From CAYOPZ01 sp964406005 (GTDB lineage Bacteria; Bacteroidota; Bacteroidia; Bacteroidales; SM23-62): a DNA stretch of 64,000 nt. The notes beneath the pieces are model-generated. The model was not told where the DNA came from, ran no database searches, and worked only from the letters and a program-made list of their open reading frames with translations. The DNA lies in assembly GCA_964406005.1 (NCBI GenBank), contig CAYOPZ010000005.1, positions 48,169 through 112,168 of the forward strand, given 5' to 3'. Shown here piece after piece: positions 26,795-35,348 of the stretch (the first letter of the stretch is position 1; each line of letters starts with the position of its first letter). A program made the translations under genes and the position numbers.

Positions 26795-27556
26795 ATGGCG
26801 ATGAATAACAGGACATCGGTAATTAAAGTGACAGACCTCAGGAAGGTTTACGATATGGGAGAGGTACAGGTACATGCCCTGAAGGGGATCGATATTGATA
26901 TCCTGGAGGGAGAATTTGCAGCCATTATGGGCCCCAGCGGTTCGGGCAAGTCCACCTTTATGAATATCGTCGGTTGCCTTGACAGGCCGAGCGGCGGAGA
27001 ATATTACCTGGACGGGACGAACGTGGGTTCCCTGGGCAAGGACAGGCTGGCCAGGATACGGAACCGGAAGATAGGGTTTGTTTTCCAGATGTACAATCTC
27101 CTTGCAAGGACGTCCGCCCTTGAAAACGTTGAACTGCCCCTGTTGTACGATCACAGGATCCGTTCAAGGGAAAGGCGTAAAAGAGCCAGGAAGGCGCTGG
27201 AAACAGTCGGCCTCTCCAAATGGGAAAAACATTATCCTAACCAATTGTCCGGGGGCCAGCAACAGCGTGTGGCCATTGCCAGGGCCCTGGTCAACGAACC
27301 GGTCATTATGCTTGCCGACGAACCCACGGGCAACCTCGATACCCGTACAAGCTACGAGATCATGTCCGTTTTCCAGGAGTTGAATGACAGGGGGATCACC
27401 ATCGCCCTTGTCACCCATGAACCGGATATCTCGGAAATGGCCAGACGCGTTATACATTTCAGGGATGGAAGGATTACAAGCAAGGATCCGGTAACGAAAA
27501 GGAAATTTGCCAGGGAACTGCTGGCCGCTCTTCCCGAAGAAGAAGAATACGTATAA
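26795..27556 (+). CDS. ABC transporter ATPase, MacB/LolD type
   Basis: A 253-residue nucleotide-binding protein with Walker A GPSGSGKST (residues 46-54), Q-loop in FVFQMYNLL, signature LSGGQQQRVAIARAL, Walker B VIMLADEPT and the switch His in LVTHEPD. The MacB/LolD subgroup is shown by its small size, the GKSTFMNIVGCLDRPSGG context and the separate FtsX-type permease that follows after 17 bases. The C-terminal tail after residue 225 is basic, then acidic, and is not part of the core fold. It powers the mechanotransmission of the MacB-like permease. Confidence 0.94.
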   Translation: MAMNNRTSVIKVTDLRKVYDMGEVQVHALKGIDIDILEGEFAAIMGPSGSGKSTFMNIVGCLDRPSGGEYYLDGTNVGSLGKDRLARIRNRKIGFVFQMYNLLARTSALENVELPLLYDHRIRSRERRKRARKALETVGLSKWEKHYPNQLSGGQQQRVAIARALVNEPVIMLADEPTGNLDTRTSYEIMSVFQELNDRGITIALVTHEPDISEMARRVIHFRDGRITSKDPVTKRKFARELLAALPEEEEYV

Positions 27557-27573
27557 ACTGTAAATACACCAAA

Positions 27574-28797
27574 ATGAGACTGTACAACCTTATAAGCATC
27601 GCGTTCCGTTCTCTCAACAAGAACAAGGTCAGGTCATTCCTGACAATGCTGGGGATCATCATAGGCGTTTTTTCAGTGATCGTCATGCTGTCGATCGGTC
27701 AGGGTGCGAGACAGAGCATTCAGGGTTCGATCGCCAGCATGGGGACCAACGTTTTAATGATCTTTCCCGGGTCTTCCTTCAGGGGCGGCGTAGCCGGCGG
27801 ATCGGGAACGGCCGAATCGCTCGAAATGGAAGACGTGACCGGGATCGGAAATACCTGTAATTCCGTCAAATGGATAAGCCCGGTCACCCAGTCAAGCGGG
27901 CAGGTCATTTACGGGAACAATAACTGGAATACGTCGGTAAACGGTGTTTATCAGGAATTCTTCGAGATCCGCGACCTGGCACTTTCCGCAGGAAGCATGT
28001 TTACGGAAGCTGACAACCGGCGTGCTTCCAAGGTCTGCGTCATCGGACAGACCGTTGTCGAGAATCTTTTCGGGGAATACTCGGACCCCATAGGTCAGCG
28101 TATCCGTATCAGGAAAATCCCCTTTACCGTTATAGGTGTCCTGGAATCAAAGGGGCAGAGCGGGATGGGAATGGACCAGGACGATATCATATACGCCCCG
28201 TACAACACCATTAAAAGGAGAATGAAGGGAACGGACCAGAAGGTCGACCAGATCTATTTATCGGCAGTATCGGAAGAAAAAATAACACAGGCTACAAACC
28301 AAGTGGAGGAATACTTCAGGGATAAATTCCATGTTCCCCTCACGGAAGACCTTCCGGTATCCATACGCTCGCAGCAGGAAATCGCGGATACATTCAACGA
28401 GGTTTCGCAGGTCATGATCGTTCTCCTTGCGAGCATTGCCGCCATATCATTGCTTGTCGGCGGTATAGGGATCATGAACATCATGCTGGTATCCGTGACC
28501 GAGCGGACCAGGGAGATCGGCCTGAGGATGTCGGTGGGAGCCAGGGGGCGCGACATAATGCGGCAGTTCCTCCTGGAGGCGGTGCTCCTCAGCCTGCTGG
28601 GCGGATCGGTAGGGGTGTTGAGCGGCATCGGGGTCTCCGATCTGCTGGAAAGCGCCTTCGGCATCTCCGTAGCGATACTTTCTTCGAGCGTGATCCTGTC
28701 CTTCATGGTGGCGTTCGGGATCGGCGTGTTCTTCGGCTGGTACCCCGCCCGCAAAGCCTCCAGGCTGATACCCATCGACGCTTTAAGATACGAGTGA
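27574..28797 (+). CDS. MacB-like FtsX-family permease
   Basis: A 407-residue permease with the MacB topology. The N-terminal membrane helix (about 20-42, FLTMLGIIIGVFSVIVML) is followed by a large periplasmic domain (about 50-280) with the usual MacB start IQGSIASMGTNVLMIFPG. Three C-terminal helices follow (about 285-310, 335-360, 370-395). The cytoplasmic elbow carries TERTREIGLRMSVGARGRDI. It works with the ATPase just upstream, the adaptor and the TolC-like channel. The gene is followed by the kinase after 42 bases, so pump and regulators are probably cotranscribed. Confidence 0.93.
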   Translation: MRLYNLISIAFRSLNKNKVRSFLTMLGIIIGVFSVIVMLSIGQGARQSIQGSIASMGTNVLMIFPGSSFRGGVAGGSGTAESLEMEDVTGIGNTCNSVKWISPVTQSSGQVIYGNNNWNTSVNGVYQEFFEIRDLALSAGSMFTEADNRRASKVCVIGQTVVENLFGEYSDPIGQRIRIRKIPFTVIGVLESKGQSGMGMDQDDIIYAPYNTIKRRMKGTDQKVDQIYLSAVSEEKITQATNQVEEYFRDKFHVPLTEDLPVSIRSQQEIADTFNEVSQVMIVLLASIAAISLLVGGIGIMNIMLVSVTERTREIGLRMSVGARGRDIMRQFLLEAVLLSLLGGSVGVLSGIGVSDLLESAFGISVAILSSSVILSFMVAFGIGVFFGWYPARKASRLIPIDALRYE

Positions 28798-28839
28798 TCC
28801 AAAATTCATACATTTGAGTTAAGGATTAACAGGTTTATT

Positions 28840-29877
28840 ATGGTCAGGCCACCAAGGAACGGAATTTTCATTCAGGTAATCATTCACTTTATTCCCTGGC
28901 TGATCCTGCTGATTATACCGCTTATGCTGATCTCCAGGGAAATGCCCGTGAGTTTTACCATGATCGCAAACAATATCCTGACCACATTTTTCGGGGCGGT
29001 CGTTTTCTATACAAATTTCTTTCTGCTGGTCGACAGGATACTTTATAGAAAGAAGATACTGCTGTTCCTGTTTTCAAACATCGTCCTGATCAGCTTCCTT
29101 ACGGTCATTGTAGTAGGAATTGCCAATGCATTCCTCCGGCCGGAAAATGCCATGTTCGATAATGTGCCCCCGAAAATGGAACTGGCCATGATCGTCGGCA
29201 GGAACCTCCCCTTCTTTGTCCTTGTCAGCATCCTGGGCGTCGCCATCAAAGCCACCGGCAACTGGTACCAGATCGAGTCACAAAAAAGGAATCTTGAGCT
29301 GCAGCATCTGGAATCGGAACTGCAGCACCTGAAAAACCAGTTGCATCCCCATTTTCTTTTCAATTCCCTGAACAACATCTATTCCCTTATCGGTCAGGAT
29401 CCGGACGGAGCGCAACAGGCCCTTCACAGGTTCAGCAAGCTCCTGCGCTATGTGCTTTATGACAGCAATGAAAGGACTGTGGAACTGGGCAGGGAGGTAG
29501 AATTCACCCGGAATTTCATCGAACTCATGTCACTGAGGTTGCGGGATGTTGAAGTAAACCAGGACCTCAAGACTCCGGCTGATACGATGTATATTGCCCC
29601 GCTCCTTTTCATTGCCCTTGCCGAAAATGCATTCAAGCACGGGGTTTGCCCCGGAAAGGCAACAATCATTAATATCAGTCTCAGCGTAAAGGATAAAAAT
29701 GTGGAGCTTCTTGTAGAGAACAGCAACTGTCCCAGGACACAGGGTGAGATGATCGGATCGGGCATAGGCCTGAGCAACCTGAGAAAACGCCTGGAACTGC
29801 TCTACCCGGGAAAACATGAACTGATCACCCTGGTGAAACGGGAAATGCATATCGCAAGGTTAAAAATTCAGTTATGA
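28840..29877 (+). CDS. LytS/YehU-type sensor histidine kinase
   Basis: A 345-residue kinase with four membrane helices (within about 8-140), a short coiled region (ESQKRNLELQHLESELQHL), then the His_kinase domain with the phospho-acceptor His171 in LHPHFLFNSLNN. The ATP-binding part has the N box near LAENAFKHG and the G motif GSGIGLSNLRKRL. It lacks a large external sensing domain, so it probably senses through its membrane helices. Its stop overlaps the start of the LytTR regulator gene by four bases (ATGA), so the two are translationally coupled. Position after the MacB-like permease suggests it responds to efflux substrate or envelope state. Confidence 0.93.
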   Translation: MVRPPRNGIFIQVIIHFIPWLILLIIPLMLISREMPVSFTMIANNILTTFFGAVVFYTNFFLLVDRILYRKKILLFLFSNIVLISFLTVIVVGIANAFLRPENAMFDNVPPKMELAMIVGRNLPFFVLVSILGVAIKATGNWYQIESQKRNLELQHLESELQHLKNQLHPHFLFNSLNNIYSLIGQDPDGAQQALHRFSKLLRYVLYDSNERTVELGREVEFTRNFIELMSLRLRDVEVNQDLKTPADTMYIAPLLFIALAENAFKHGVCPGKATIINISLSVKDKNVELLVENSNCPRTQGEMIGSGIGLSNLRKRLELLYPGKHELITLVKREMHIARLKIQL

Positions 29878-30584
29878 CCATAAACTGCATTATCGTCGAC
29901 GATGAACCGCTTGCACTTGACCTGCTGGAAGACTTTGTGCGTAAAACCCCCTTCCTGAACCTTGTCGGGCGCTACGGCAGCGCATTCGAGGCCCTGGAAA
30001 CGATCCGGAACAATAATGCACACCTGGTCTTTCTTGACATCCAGATGCCCGATCTGAACGGCCTTGAGTTTTCCGGAATACTTCCCGCGGGGACCAGGGT
30101 CATATTTACCACGGCTTTCAGGGAGTACGCGCTGGAGGGATTCAGGGCGGATGCCCTTGATTACCTTCTGAAACCCTTCGATTACAAGGAATTCCTGGCG
30201 GCTGCCAACAAAGCATTGGACTGGTTCGAATTGCGGGAAAAAGGCTGGGGGAACGCAGAGGAACAAAGCATTTTCGTCAAATCGGAATACAGGATCGTCA
30301 GAATAATGCTGTCGGAGATCCTGTATATAGAAGGCCTGAAAGACTATGCAAAGATCTATCTGGAAGGAGCGGTCAAACCGGTGATGTCGATCATCACCCT
30401 GAAATCCCTGGCCGGGAAGCTGCCGGCAAAATCGTTTATGAGAGTGCACAGGTCCTATATTGTTCACCTGAACAAGATCACGACCATTGAACGGAACAGG
30501 ATCGTTTTCGGCAATAAGTACATCCCGGTGTCGGACAAATACAAAAAAAGCTTCGACGAATTTGTCAGGAAGAAATTCCTTTGA
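29874..30584 (+). CDS. LytTR-family response regulator
   Basis: A 236-residue regulator. The receiver domain (about 1-118) has the acidic pair in VDDEP, phospho-acceptor Asp55 in FLDIQMPDLNG, the Thr of FTTAF and Lys in LLKPF. The LytTR DNA-binding domain (about 140-236) has ILYIEGLKDYAKIYLE and FMRVHRSYIVHLNKI. It is paired with the kinase just upstream through a four-base overlap. LytTR proteins bind direct repeats. Likely targets are the efflux operon and perhaps the plug-only gene that starts 73 bases later. I could not identify a clear pair of LytTR direct repeats by eye. Confidence 0.93.
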   Translation: MTINCIIVDDEPLALDLLEDFVRKTPFLNLVGRYGSAFEALETIRNNNAHLVFLDIQMPDLNGLEFSGILPAGTRVIFTTAFREYALEGFRADALDYLLKPFDYKEFLAAANKALDWFELREKGWGNAEEQSIFVKSEYRIVRIMLSEILYIEGLKDYAKIYLEGAVKPVMSIITLKSLAGKLPAKSFMRVHRSYIVHLNKITTIERNRIVFGNKYIPVSDKYKKSFDEFVRKKFL

Positions 30585-30657
30585 CAAAATACCGGGTCGT
30601 ATTGAACCTGAATTGCAGATTTGTAAGTAAATTTGCATATAATAAATTCTTTTTACC

Positions 30658-31323
30658 ATGAATTGCTTACGTTTAGGCCTTCTGTTATGGATCTTAACCG
30701 GCAGCGCAAGCTGCTTCTCCCAGAAAGCAGAGGTTTACGGAGTTACGACAACCTTCGGAAAGTACCCCGTCCGGAATGCCGAAGTCAGGGCAAGGAAATC
30801 CGGAGAAACGGTATACACCGATTCCCTGGGACGGTTCCGTATCGTATGCAATGAAAAGGATGTACTGAGGATACATGCCGGAGGCTTCGATCCTGCCAGG
30901 GTCAGGATAAAGGGTGCGGAAACGCTGACCATCGATCTGATATACAGCAATAATGAGCAGAGCCGTGAGGAAGCCATCCAGGGAAGGCATATCAGCGGAG
31001 CAGACCTGAATTACGCCCTGGCAAATCACCCGCTGAAGGGAGAGAAAGACTATTCTTCGTATACGGATATTTTCAGCCTCGTGAATTCGGAGATTATGTC
31101 GGTTTCCGTACAGGGGACATCCATCCTGGCAAGAACGCCCGGATCGTTTTATGCATCGAAGGAGGTGCTTCTGGTCGTGAACGGCATGGCTACCAACGAC
31201 ATTTCATTCATTTCCCCCGCCGATGTCAAGTCGGTCGAATATATTTCAGGTCCCGATGCTTCGAAATGGGGATCGAGGGGAGCAAACGGAGTACTTGAGA
31301 TAACCCTGAAATCGGCCGAGTAA
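30658..31323 (+). CDS. Exported receptor-plug-only protein (paralog B)
   Basis: A 221-residue protein with a signal peptide (cleavage near ASCFSQ). It has the same two-part layout as the protein at 22902-23606: a CarboxypepD_reg-type domain (TTTFGKYPVRNAEVRARKSG), then a plug-like end with VVNGMATNDISFISPADVKSVEYISG and GSRGANGVLEITLK. The last part is close to SusC plugs, where GARAANGVVIITT is usual, but there is no barrel. It follows the LytTR regulator by 73 bases. The pair probably arose by duplication, and insertion of the efflux operon or rearrangement left it on both sides. Function unknown. Confidence 0.82.
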   Translation: MNCLRLGLLLWILTGSASCFSQKAEVYGVTTTFGKYPVRNAEVRARKSGETVYTDSLGRFRIVCNEKDVLRIHAGGFDPARVRIKGAETLTIDLIYSNNEQSREEAIQGRHISGADLNYALANHPLKGEKDYSSYTDIFSLVNSEIMSVSVQGTSILARTPGSFYASKEVLLVVNGMATNDISFISPADVKSVEYISGPDASKWGSRGANGVLEITLKSAE

Positions 31324-31495
31324 CCGCCCGTTTCCACGGGCCCGGTTCAATGACCGGAAAGCTTCACAAAACAGTATCGTTTTAGGCGTTGCAACAGTCA
31401 ATATATTTATTGATAATTATAATTATATAGGGTACTTTGAAAAATTCTTTATAGATTGCAGGACTTCATAAAGTATAACATTTAATTTAAATCAG

Positions 31496-32518
31496 ATGAT
31501 CGGAATTTTACTTATCGCCATCGGGAGCATAGGAGCTGCAAGTTTTTATGTTCCGTTTAAAAAAGTAAAAGCATGGTCATGGGAATCCTACTGGATAAGT
31601 CAGGGTGTGGCAGCCTGGCTGGTTGCCCCGTGGCTGTTTGCCATTCTGACCGTTCCATCGGGTACATTGCTGGACATCATGCATGATTCGCCTTCCTCTG
31701 CCAAATGGCTGGCCTATATGTTCGGCGCACTCTGGGGCATCGGCGGGCTCACCTTCGGGCTGAGCATAAGGTACCTCGGCGTGGCGCTCGGCCAGAGCAT
31801 TGCACTGGGTTTCTGCGCCGCTTTCGGAACCCTTATTCCTCCCATCGTGAAGCAAGAAAACCTGTTTGCAAGCACGGCAGGGATCCTGACCCTGGCCGGC
31901 GTCGCCATATGCCTCGCGGGCATTGCCATCGTCGGTTATGCCGGTTCCCTGAAAAACAAGAGCATGAGCGAGGAAGAGCGCAGAGCCGCCGTTAAGGAAT
32001 TCGCGCTTAAAAAAGGCCTTCTGATCTCCGTCCTGGCAGGTGTGATGAGCGCCTGCTTCAACTATGGTTTTGTCGCGGGAGAACCCATCAATGATGTAGC
32101 CGCATCATACGGCACCAATGAACTTTTCCTCAGCAACCCGGCGCTGATATTCATTTTGCTGGGCGGATTCACAACCAATTTCATTTATTGCGCATACCTG
32201 AATATCAGGAACGGAACGGGAAAAGACTATTTTTCCGTTTCGCCGGGGGTATTTTTCAATAACCTGTTCTTTACGTTCCTGGCCGGTTTTCTCTGGTTCC
32301 TGCAGTTTCACTTTTTCGGGATGGGCAAGAGCCAGTTGCCGGAGCAGATGATAATATTTGCATGGAGCATACTGATGGCCCTGAATATCGCTTTCAGCAA
32401 CATCTGGGGGATCCTGCTCAGGGAATGGAAAGGGGTTACCCGGACGACAATGGTGGTGCTTCTCATCGGGATCATCGTATTGATCCTGTCTACGTTTGTC
32501 GTAAGCCTGAATCCCTAG
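31496..32518 (+). CDS. rhaT: L-rhamnose/proton symporter
   Basis: A 340-residue membrane protein with about ten hydrophobic segments and the RhaT start MIGILLIAIGSIGAASFYVPFKKVKAWSWE, seen in pieces such as SFYVPFKKVKAWSWESYW. Conserved internal stretches include WGIGGLTFGLSIRYLG and GVMSACFNYGF. It brings L-rhamnose across the inner membrane. It is first of a three-gene set with the isomerase (73 bases later) and kinase. No rhamnose regulator gene is adjacent. A weak promoter-like pair (TTG at 31410 and TACTTTG at 31433) lies upstream. Confidence 0.93.
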   Translation: MIGILLIAIGSIGAASFYVPFKKVKAWSWESYWISQGVAAWLVAPWLFAILTVPSGTLLDIMHDSPSSAKWLAYMFGALWGIGGLTFGLSIRYLGVALGQSIALGFCAAFGTLIPPIVKQENLFASTAGILTLAGVAICLAGIAIVGYAGSLKNKSMSEEERRAAVKEFALKKGLLISVLAGVMSACFNYGFVAGEPINDVAASYGTNELFLSNPALIFILLGGFTTNFIYCAYLNIRNGTGKDYFSVSPGVFFNNLFFTFLAGFLWFLQFHFFGMGKSQLPEQMIIFAWSILMALNIAFSNIWGILLREWKGVTRTTMVVLLIGIIVLILSTFVVSLNP

Positions 32519-32591
32519 GGAGTTTGCAAGGCCCGGGGAATCCCGGGCAAACAGATCAATGAATGTTAAATTCTTAAATCCTAAATGAAAA

Positions 32592-33860
32592 ATGAGTAAA
32601 TCGGAAAATATCAAAGAAGCCTTTAAAATGGCGAAAAGCCGGTATGCCGAACTGGGTGTGGATGTTGAAGACGCCATGAACAGGCTGGACAGCTTCCCCA
32701 TATCCCTGCATTGCTGGCAGGCAGACGACGTGGGCGGTTTTGAAACGCCCGATGCGGAATTGTCCGGAGGGGGCATACAGGCCACCGGGAACTATCCCGG
32801 GAAGGCACGGAACATTAATGAGCACAGGATGGACATAGAAAAATCCATGTCCCTGCTTCCGGGAAAGCAAAGGCTTAACCTGCACGCCATCTACGGGGAT
32901 TTCCAGGGACAGCTCGTGGACAGGGACCAGATCGAGACAAAGCATTTCCAAAGCTGGATAGACTGGGCGAAAGGACTGGGGATCGGGATGGATTTCAACT
33001 GCACGATCTTCTCCCATCCCAAAGCCGCAGACGGTTTCACACTCTCGAACAAGAGCAGGGAGATCAGGGATTTCTGGATCGAGCATACCATACGGTGCAG
33101 GAAGATCTCCGCCGATATGGGGAAAGCGCTTGGAACCCCGACCATACACAACATATGGATCCCCGACGGCTCCAAGGACATTCCTGTCGACAGGTATGCG
33201 CACAGGGCGCACCTTAAGGATTCCCTCGACAAGATCCTGGCAGAAAAAATACCGGGTGAATACATGAAAGATTCCATCGAAAGCAAGCTATTCGGGATAG
33301 GACTGGAATCAATGACGGTAGGTTCGGCAGACTTCTACCTGGGGTACGCCGTACAGAATCAAACGCTGATTTGCCTTGACAGCGGGCATTTTCACCCGAC
33401 AGAACAGGTCGGCGACAAGATTTCGTCGTGCCTGCTTTTCGTACCCGAACTTCTCCTGCACGTAACCCGGCCCGTACGCTGGGACAGTGATCATGTGGTT
33501 ACGGTAAACGACGAGACGCTCCTGATCGCACAGGAAATCGTACGCTGCGATGCACTGAGCAGGGTTCATATGGGACTGGACTTTTTCGATGCCAGCATCA
33601 ACCGCATCGGCGCTTACGTGATCGGAACAAGGGCCGCCCAGCAATGCATGCTGTATGCACTGCTCGAACCCGGGAAGCAGTTGCTGAAATATGAAGAAGG
33701 GGGACAATTCTTCGAACGCCTCGCGCTTCTGGAGCTCATGAAAACACAACCTCTCGGGGCGGTATGGGACTACTACTGCATGAAGCACGACGTGCCGGTG
33801 GGCGAAGACTACATTGCCGAGATCCAGAAATACGAACGGGAAGTCCTGAGTAAAAGATAA
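32592..33860 (+). CDS. rhaA: L-rhamnose isomerase
   Basis: A 422-residue enzyme, the same size as E. coli RhaA (419 residues). Recognisable blocks are SFPISLHCWQADDVGGFE, GGIQATGNYPGKA, LNLHAIYGDF, and ICLDSGHFHPTEQVGDK with metal-ligand Asp and His residues. It converts L-rhamnose to L-rhamnulose, using Mn2+ or a similar metal, in the cytoplasm. The kinase gene follows after 4 bases. Some Bacteroidota annotations use rhaI for this gene. Confidence 0.95.
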   Translation: MSKSENIKEAFKMAKSRYAELGVDVEDAMNRLDSFPISLHCWQADDVGGFETPDAELSGGGIQATGNYPGKARNINEHRMDIEKSMSLLPGKQRLNLHAIYGDFQGQLVDRDQIETKHFQSWIDWAKGLGIGMDFNCTIFSHPKAADGFTLSNKSREIRDFWIEHTIRCRKISADMGKALGTPTIHNIWIPDGSKDIPVDRYAHRAHLKDSLDKILAEKIPGEYMKDSIESKLFGIGLESMTVGSADFYLGYAVQNQTLICLDSGHFHPTEQVGDKISSCLLFVPELLLHVTRPVRWDSDHVVTVNDETLLIAQEIVRCDALSRVHMGLDFFDASINRIGAYVIGTRAAQQCMLYALLEPGKQLLKYEEGGQFFERLALLELMKTQPLGAVWDYYCMKHDVPVGEDYIAEIQKYEREVLSKR

Positions 33861-33864
33861 TTCC

Positions 33865-35235
33865 ATGACTAAAGATGCCATTCTCATATTCGATATCGGC
33901 AAAACAAATAAGAAGGTACTGCTCTTCGACAAGGATCTCAATGTAATATCCGAACAGGAGGACAAATTCGAGGAGATCCTTGACGACGACGGCTTCGCCT
34001 GCGACGACATTGAAAAAATCGAAGCCTGGATGGAATCTTCCGCATCCGGGTATCTCAAAGATCCGGCGTTCCGAATAGCGGCCGTCAATATAACGACATA
34101 CGGGGCCACCCTGATGTACCTGGATGATGAGGGAAAACGCCTTACACCGGTATATAATTACCTGAAGCCCATGCCGGAAGGCGTTGCGGAGCCCCTTTAC
34201 GAGAAATACGGAGGGGTGGATGAGTTCAGCAGGAAGACCGCATCACCGGCCCTCGGAATGCTTAATTCCGGCCTGCAGGCCCTATGGCTGAAAAAGAAAA
34301 AGCCGGAGGTGTTCGGCAGGGTGCGGAGCATCCTGCATTTTCCCCAGTACCTTTCCTACAAGCTTACGGGACAGGTCAGCTGCGAGCATACCTCGGTGGG
34401 CTGCCATACGGCTTTGTGGGACTTTGACAATTCCCGTTACCATGACTGGGTGAAGGAGGAGGGGCTGCCGCTCCCCGGGCCGGTATCCGTCGAACAGGTA
34501 TTCCCGGCTTCAGGGATCTCTTCGGATGTCCCCGTCGGAATCGGGGTGCACGACAGCTCAGCATCGCTGGTACCCTATTTCATGCATACCGCAGAGGAAT
34601 TCATCCTTGTTTCCACGGGGACCTGGTGCATATCCATGAACCCGTTCAATCACAGCCCCCTGACCACAGACCAGCTTCGCCGTGACTGCCTGGCATACCT
34701 GAGCATACAACAGAAGCCAGTAAAATCCTCACGGCTCTTCCTCGGTCATATCCATGATGTCAACGTGAAACACCTGAGCGAATTCTACGGTGCCAGCGAA
34801 GACGCCTACAAAAATGTCACGCCCGACGCTTCACTGCTGAAGAAAATGGAAGAAAGCCATGATCCCGGGCAAAGGTTCTTCTCAAAAGGCCTGCCGGAAG
34901 ATTATGTTGACCTCGACATCGACCCGGGTGTTTTCGGTGGTTTCGCGGAAGCCTACCACAGGCTCATGATCGACCTGGCCGATCTGACCGCTGCTTCGAT
35001 CCGCCTGATCGTCGCTCCGGAGGACCGGACAAAAAACATCTACATTACGGGGGGCTTTGCAAAAAACAATTTGTTCGTCAACCTGATCGCAGACCGGTTC
35101 GCAGACAAAAAAGTGTTTACCTCAGAGATCGCAAACGCGACTTCACTCGGTGCGGCACTGATCCTGTGGAAATCTTTCGGGACCGGCAGGGATCCCGTGA
35201 TCGACCTTGGGCTTAAACGGATCATGGGAATCTGA
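33865..35235 (+). CDS. rhaB: L-rhamnulokinase (FGGY family)
   Basis: A 456-residue sugar kinase. The FGGY N-terminal half begins with the ATP-loop ILIFDIGKTNKKVLLFD. The second half has VGIGVHDSSASLVPYF, the LVSTGTWCISMNP phosphate motif, and ITGGFAKNNLFVNLIADRF. It phosphorylates L-rhamnulose to L-rhamnulose-1-phosphate. A class II aldolase would normally finish the pathway but is not next to it. The nearest candidate is the aldolase/SDR fusion at 14811-16778. A strong terminator follows 50 bases after the stop. Confidence 0.9.
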   Translation: MTKDAILIFDIGKTNKKVLLFDKDLNVISEQEDKFEEILDDDGFACDDIEKIEAWMESSASGYLKDPAFRIAAVNITTYGATLMYLDDEGKRLTPVYNYLKPMPEGVAEPLYEKYGGVDEFSRKTASPALGMLNSGLQALWLKKKKPEVFGRVRSILHFPQYLSYKLTGQVSCEHTSVGCHTALWDFDNSRYHDWVKEEGLPLPGPVSVEQVFPASGISSDVPVGIGVHDSSASLVPYFMHTAEEFILVSTGTWCISMNPFNHSPLTTDQLRRDCLAYLSIQQKPVKSSRLFLGHIHDVNVKHLSEFYGASEDAYKNVTPDASLLKKMEESHDPGQRFFSKGLPEDYVDLDIDPGVFGGFAEAYHRLMIDLADLTAASIRLIVAPEDRTKNIYITGGFAKNNLFVNLIADRFADKKVFTSEIANATSLGAALILWKSFGTGRDPVIDLGLKRIMGI

Positions 35236-35284
35236 ATCCTGTTTCAGGTACGCGAACGCCGGTAACGAACACACCGGGACATAA

Positions 35285-35313
35285 GAAAAGCCGTGAAGAT
35301 TTCACGGCTTTTC
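35285..35313. terminator. Bidirectional terminator between rhaB and the GH3 gene
   Basis: GAAAAGCCGTGAA pairs perfectly with TTCACGGCTTTTC across a 3-base loop (13 bp stem). Flanking A/T-rich runs can serve as U-tracts on either strand. It sits between two convergent transcription units. Confidence 0.85.
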
Positions 35314-35348
35314 TTTATATATGTGCTGCAATCCCAAGCTCCCGGTTT

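Noticed and set aside
31410..31439. Promoter-like TTG and TACTTTG before rhaT
   Set aside because: The -7 part does not fit TAnnTTTG properly, so I did not call it a feature.
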